Shown here in pieces: positions 60,385 through 64,000 of a stretch of DNA of 64,000 bases (within the stretch, counting starts at the first letter, position 1; each line of letters begins with the position of its first letter). The position numbers and the translations under genes were made by a program. Under the pieces are notes generated by a model. That model saw nothing but the letters and a program-made list of their open reading frames with translations, had not been told where the DNA came from and did no database searches. This DNA comes from an uncultured Pontibacter sp. (GTDB taxonomy: Bacteria; Bacteroidota; Bacteroidia; Cytophagales; Hymenobacteraceae). Location: the NCBI RefSeq assembly GCF_947492645.1, contig NZ_CANLMZ010000006.1:310001-374000 (forward strand), written 5' to 3'.

Positions 60385-61482
60385 ATGATTGCCCCAAAGG
60401 TTTTAGCCTTTTATCTACCTCAATTTCATCCAATACCTGAAAACGATAAATGGTGGGGAAAAGGGTTTACAGAATGGACTAATGTTACAAAGGCTAAGCC
60501 TTTATTTAAAGGGCACCTACAACCCAAGTTCCCCGCAGATCTTGGTTATTATGATTTACGAGTCCCTGAGGTTAGAGAGCAGCAAGCAGAAATGGCTAAA
60601 GAATACGGAGTGGATGGTTTTGTCTATTACCACTACTGGTTTGGGAATGGTAAAAGATTACTTAATAAACCTTTTGATGATGTTTTGGCATCTCAAACAC
60701 CTAATTTCCCATTTTGCTTATGTTGGGCTAATGAAACATGGTCAGGAGTCTGGCATGGAGCACCTAATAAAGTACTTATCAAACAAGAGTATCCTGGTAT
60801 TGAAGATGAAAAGGAGCATTTCAAATATCTGTTTAATGCATTTAAAGATCCTAGATACATTAAAGTTGATGGTAAACCTTTATTTATGGTTTATAATGCT
60901 ATAAATCTACCTAATCCCAAGGAATTTGCTGAAAGAATAAAGACTGCTGCATTAAAAGCAGGTTTTGTAGGTGTGTATTTAATGACTTCAAATCTTGTTA
61001 CGGATGAATGGGACACAAAAGGGAATGGTTTTGATGGAAAAGTATCAAACGCTTTTAATAAAATTTTTGCACATTTAAGGTTACAAAAAACAAGGATCAG
61101 AAAAATAACTGATAAACTCTATCGTAAAGATACAAGGGAGGGTGTACAAATTGTAGATCACAGTAAACTTGTAGAACAAACTATGTTTATAAAAGGGACT
61201 AGTGACACTTATCCTATTATTGTACCAAATTGGGATAATACACCTAGGAGCGGCGAAAGAGGTGTTGTTCTATTAAATTCTACACCAGAAGTTTTTGAAT
61301 TACAAGTAAAAAAATCTATTGAGTTCCTAGAGAAATATTCTGCCGCAGATAAAATTATATTTGTTAAGTCTTGGAATGAATGGGCAGAAGGAAATTATTT
61401 AGAACCAGATACAGAGTTTGGTTTCGAGTATCTTGAAGTTATTAAGAAACAAAAAGAAAATATCAAAGCACTTAAACTTTAA
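60385..61482 (+). CDS. WbsX-family protein (GH99-like)
   Basis: A 365-aa protein of the WbsX family (PF14307-type), found in O-antigen and capsule loci and related to GH99-like TIM barrels. The start is VLAFYLPQFHPIPENDKWWG followed by GFTEWTNVTKAKPLF. Further on are YHYWFGNGKRLLNKP, CWANETWSGVW, and near the C-terminus SWNEWAEGNYLEPD. It is annotated as a glycosyltransferase in some genomes, but a glycan-trimming endo-enzyme is equally possible. Well conserved in length. Confidence 0.92.
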   Translation: MIAPKVLAFYLPQFHPIPENDKWWGKGFTEWTNVTKAKPLFKGHLQPKFPADLGYYDLRVPEVREQQAEMAKEYGVDGFVYYHYWFGNGKRLLNKPFDDVLASQTPNFPFCLCWANETWSGVWHGAPNKVLIKQEYPGIEDEKEHFKYLFNAFKDPRYIKVDGKPLFMVYNAINLPNPKEFAERIKTAALKAGFVGVYLMTSNLVTDEWDTKGNGFDGKVSNAFNKIFAHLRLQKTRIRKITDKLYRKDTREGVQIVDHSKLVEQTMFIKGTSDTYPIIVPNWDNTPRSGERGVVLLNSTPEVFELQVKKSIEFLEKYSAADKIIFVKSWNEWAEGNYLEPDTEFGFEYLEVIKKQKENIKALKL

Positions 61483-61497
61483 CAAGTGGTTTAATTA

Positions 61498-62412
61498 ATG
61501 CAAAATAATAAGAAATCACCTTTCTTTTCTGTGGTCATAACCACTTATAATAGGCCTCATCTTTTGCCGCACGCTTTAAAAAGTGTTATTGATCAAACAT
61601 TTGAAGATTATGAAATAATTATTATAAATGATGGTTCAAGCCACGATTACTCAGAATTTGAGAAAAGTATAGCCAACAGACAGTTTATTAGGTACTATAA
61701 AACTGAAAATCAAGGACGCTCTCAAGCTAGAAACTTTGGAATAGCAAAAGCATCAGGCGATTATATTTGCTTACTTGATGATGATGATCAGTATGAATTA
61801 ATTCATTTAGAAACATTACATTATGAGATTATTAGTTATCATAGTCCAGTAGCTTTATTTCATACTAAGCCCAAGAGGGTTTTGAATGGCATACCAATAG
61901 TCAAGAAACATGAATTTATACAAGGGACTTCTGACAATTCTACTAAAAATAATGTCTTGAAAGTAATTTATAATATCGAAGCTATCCACTCTACAGCAAT
62001 TCATAACTCTATATTTAAAGAAGAGCGTTTTAGTGATTATTTAACACATGGAGAAGATACTGATTTGTTTGTTAGAATAGCTATAAAATATCCAATAATA
62101 AGTATTAATAAAGTTACAGTAATATACAATTTACATGATAATAATACTAGTACTTGGTCAAATGAGAGCGCTTTGAGTTATTACATCACATCTTTATACT
62201 TTTACAATAAATATAAAGATGTGTTACCTTATTCATATATAAGTACTAGAATTGCAAAATTTGCATTAGCCCTAGCTGAATTAAATAAAACTCAGACTAA
62301 GTTAGCATTCAAATATATTTTAACCTGCATAAGGTTTAGACCTAAGATTCTATGTAGTACATATATCTATAAATTAACGTTACATGTGATACTACTGATT
62401 TTAAAAAAATGA
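61498..62412 (+). CDS. Glycosyltransferase family 2 (GT-A)
   Basis: A 304-aa GT-A inverting transferase. Motifs are FSVVITTYNRPHLLPHALKSV, IIIINDGSSHDYSE, ARNFGIAKASGDYICLLDDDD with the metal-binding DxD, and a later acidic HGEDTDLFVRIA that may carry the catalytic base. The C-terminal 60 residues are basic and hydrophobic (LTLHVILLILKK) and may contact the membrane. Its stop overlaps the next start (ATGA), so the two are translationally coupled. Confidence 0.93.
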   Translation: MQNNKKSPFFSVVITTYNRPHLLPHALKSVIDQTFEDYEIIIINDGSSHDYSEFEKSIANRQFIRYYKTENQGRSQARNFGIAKASGDYICLLDDDDQYELIHLETLHYEIISYHSPVALFHTKPKRVLNGIPIVKKHEFIQGTSDNSTKNNVLKVIYNIEAIHSTAIHNSIFKEERFSDYLTHGEDTDLFVRIAIKYPIISINKVTVIYNLHDNNTSTWSNESALSYYITSLYFYNKYKDVLPYSYISTRIAKFALALAELNKTQTKLAFKYILTCIRFRPKILCSTYIYKLTLHVILLILKK

Positions 62413-63200
62413 GTGGATTTAATACTGCACAAACAAAAAAAGTAACTTTTGTGCTTACAAGTTGTGGAAGAATTGATTTGCTGAAGCGTACAATGTCTTC
62501 TTTTCTCAAATTTAATACTTATCCAATTGAAAAATATTTTATCATAGAGGATTCAGGCAACTCACATGTACTAGAGGAATTGAATGATGAATTTGGTTCA
62601 TTTTGTAGCATTCTTTTCAATAATCCAAAACTGGGCCACTTAGGTAGTGTCGATAAAGTATACTCTTTAGTGAATTCTGAGTACATTTTCCATTGTGAAG
62701 ATGATTGGGAATTTTATAGGCCAGGATTTATCGAGGACATATTGACAGTTCTGGGTAGTGATCCTAAAGTAAAACATGTTGGTATTAGAAGCATTCATCA
62801 TGAAATGCTAATACATCATGAAAGAATTTTATATGAGGAATGGCCTATAAACATAGGGGGTATAAAATGTTATAAAGCTTATATGGCTAATATTGAAGAA
62901 GAAGATCTTACAGGGTTTTCTTTTAATCCGACAGTAGTTCGCTTATCTGATTATAAGTTAGCTCAAAAATATTCTTTTCTTAAAAATGAAAACGGTATTA
63001 GTGAGTTTTATAAAGAAAAGGGCTTTTATACAGTATACCTAGAGAACGATGCAGTTAAACATATTGGATGGGATAGATCTACAATCATCGAAAGAGAAGA
63101 AAGAGCAAGAAAACATAGGCGTTCTATTAGAGTTAGATTAAGCAATTTAGTTAAGTCGCTACTAAATCTTATAGGTTTTGATCTCAAATTAGTTAGCTAG
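62409..63200 (+). CDS. Putative GT-A glycosyltransferase
   Basis: A 263-aa glycosyltransferase-like protein. VTFVLTSCGRIDLLKRTMSSF and YFIIEDSGNSHVLEEL match GT-A N-terminal motifs. The DxD equivalent is the acidic HCEDDWEFYRPGFIED. Compared with GT2 enzymes it is short, so the family assignment is less certain. A basic C-terminal stretch (REERARKHRRSIRVRLSNLV) follows. It overlaps the preceding GT2 gene by 4 nt. Confidence 0.85.
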   Translation: MSGFNTAQTKKVTFVLTSCGRIDLLKRTMSSFLKFNTYPIEKYFIIEDSGNSHVLEELNDEFGSFCSILFNNPKLGHLGSVDKVYSLVNSEYIFHCEDDWEFYRPGFIEDILTVLGSDPKVKHVGIRSIHHEMLIHHERILYEEWPINIGGIKCYKAYMANIEEEDLTGFSFNPTVVRLSDYKLAQKYSFLKNENGISEFYKEKGFYTVYLENDAVKHIGWDRSTIIEREERARKHRRSIRVRLSNLVKSLLNLIGFDLKLVS

Positions 63201-63211
63201 ATCGCTGTTAT

Positions 63212-64000
63212 ATGAAAATAGGCTATTTCTCTCATTCCTCTATCTCTCCCTCTGAGACATTCATTTATGATTTATTTAAGGGCTTACAAAATAAGGGTCT
63301 GGCTATAACTTATTATTGCGGAAAAGTTTCTGATAAAAACTGTTTTATTGATTCAACTCAATATATAGGTTATGCGGAGGAAGGGCTAAGAAACTCATTA
63401 TTTGCCTACAAAGTTGGCCAAATAACAGGGGGTAATGGATATAAATATAAAAATAAAGTTCAGCAATATTACTCCATCAAAGCATTAAATAAGAAAATAC
63501 TTAATAAACCTGATGTAGCTTATGTAGATTATGCAACATCAGCTGTTTTGCTCGTAGATTATTTTAAAGAAAATAATATACCTTTTGTAGTGCATGTACA
63601 TGGATATGACATTACTTCTGCAACAATTGACCCTGTTTACTCTAGAAAATTACAGAAGGTATTTGAGGAGGCGTGTTTTATCATTGCAGCTTCGCATTAC
63701 ATAAGAAAGTTACTTGTGCTATTGGGCTGTGAGAGTGATAAGATCAGGGTTATACGCTACGGTATAGATGTTAACAGCATCACCCCACTCAGTTGGTCAG
63801 ACAGAAAGAAGCTAGACCCTAATGTTATCTTTTTAGGTAGACTTACAGCTAAGAAACACCCGTTAGCATTATTACAGGCATTTAAGATTGTTAAAGATAA
63901 AGTTCCTCAAAGTAAATTGACAATTATAGGAGATGGCGAATTAAAGTCTCTGGTGCAGCATAGAATTAAAGCCTTAGGGCTTATTTCGTCTGTAAATATG
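63212..64000 (+). CDS. Glycosyltransferase family 4 (cut by window end)
   Basis: A GT-B transferase of at least 263 codons, continuing past base 64000. The ATG at 63212 starts MKIGYFSHSSISPSETFIYD, the usual GT4 opening. VHVHGYDITSA and the donor-domain entry IRYGIDVNSITPLSW are present, then VIFLGRLTAKKHPLALLQAF. Base composition changes along the gene: the first part is very AT-rich, while from about 63.65 kb it is closer to backbone, so it may be a recombination junction. Confidence 0.92.
   Translation, partial: MKIGYFSHSSISPSETFIYDLFKGLQNKGLAITYYCGKVSDKNCFIDSTQYIGYAEEGLRNSLFAYKVGQITGGNGYKYKNKVQQYYSIKALNKKILNKPDVAYVDYATSAVLLVDYFKENNIPFVVHVHGYDITSATIDPVYSRKLQKVFEEACFIIAASHYIRKLLVLLGCESDKIRVIRYGIDVNSITPLSWSDRKKLDPNVIFLGRLTAKKHPLALLQAFKIVKDKVPQSKLTIIGDGELKSLVQHRIKALGLISSVNM

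Larger units (their letters stand above)
57750..63650. other. AT-rich strain-specific glycan block
   Basis: From about 57.75 kb the DNA becomes roughly one-third GC, with A/T-ending codons, against about 45% before. Around 63.65 kb, inside the last glycosyltransferase gene, it returns toward backbone values. The AAGTATA word occurs only about three times here. This fits a horizontally exchanged O-antigen/capsule cassette with edges inside wzt and inside a GT4 gene. Boundaries are by eye. Confidence 0.7.

Noticed and set aside
1..64000. rRNA, tRNA, insertion sequences, prophage or integrase genes
   Set aside because: None was seen on either strand; the AT-rich block at 57.75-63.65 kb lacks transposases or attachment-site repeats and fits homologous exchange of a glycan locus.

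Overview
The window reads as chromosomal DNA of a Bacteroidota bacterium, most likely Cytophagales/Hymenobacteraceae and Pontibacter-like (a family-level inference). The support is: Bacteroidota-type promoters (-7 box TAnnTTTG) with little use of Shine-Dalgarno sites, families common in that phylum (S46 dipeptidyl-peptidase, DUF3127, DUF4136, DUF2383, four-helix stress proteins), many lipoproteins, and a backbone of about 45% GC. I see no rRNA, tRNA, transposase, phage gene or CRISPR array.

Layout. 1-32 kb is a housekeeping and stress mosaic with mixed strands: a UvrD/AddA-like helicase (cut by the window edge), a DEAD-box RNA helicase with an RGG tail, FAD and SDR oxidoreductases, a secreted nuclease facing its NuiA-type inhibitor, peptidases (M19, S46/DPP11-type, M1), a PIN-PhoH protein, an SSB-tailed DUF3127 protein, a cyanophycin-degrading pair (isoaspartyl peptidase facing cyanophycinase), an L,D-transpeptidase and an azurin-like lipoprotein. 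32-49 kb holds an XRE regulator behind two matching operator-like palindromes, a DUF2254 membrane protein, a K+ channel with a zinc-ribbon tail, an M20 hydrolase/alanine-racemase-like operon, a very large multi-PAS hybrid kinase next to an NtrC-type regulator, and a CPA2 antiporter. From 49.5 kb to the end, all genes are on the + strand and form a surface-glycan locus: Wza- and Wzc-like export proteins, GDP-L-fucose synthesis (gmd, fcl), a Wzm/Wzt exporter, then a methyltransferase and glycosyltransferases in much more AT-rich DNA.

How the genes work together. In the glycan locus, Gmd and Fcl would make GDP-L-fucose, the AT-rich transferases would build and methylate a strain-specific chain, and Wzm/Wzt with Wza/Wzc-type proteins would export it. 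Two convergent pairs (nuclease/inhibitor, cyanophycinase/isoaspartyl peptidase) each share one bidirectional terminator.

The most striking signal is not a gene. The word AAGTATA (often AAGTATAAA) and its complement occur about 120 times by hand count in the first 57 kb, roughly ten times chance, equally in both orientations, inside genes and between them, and repeatedly as inverted pairs at gene ends. In the AT-rich transferase block it drops to about chance. This resembles DNA-uptake-sequence systems and is the best candidate here for something undescribed.
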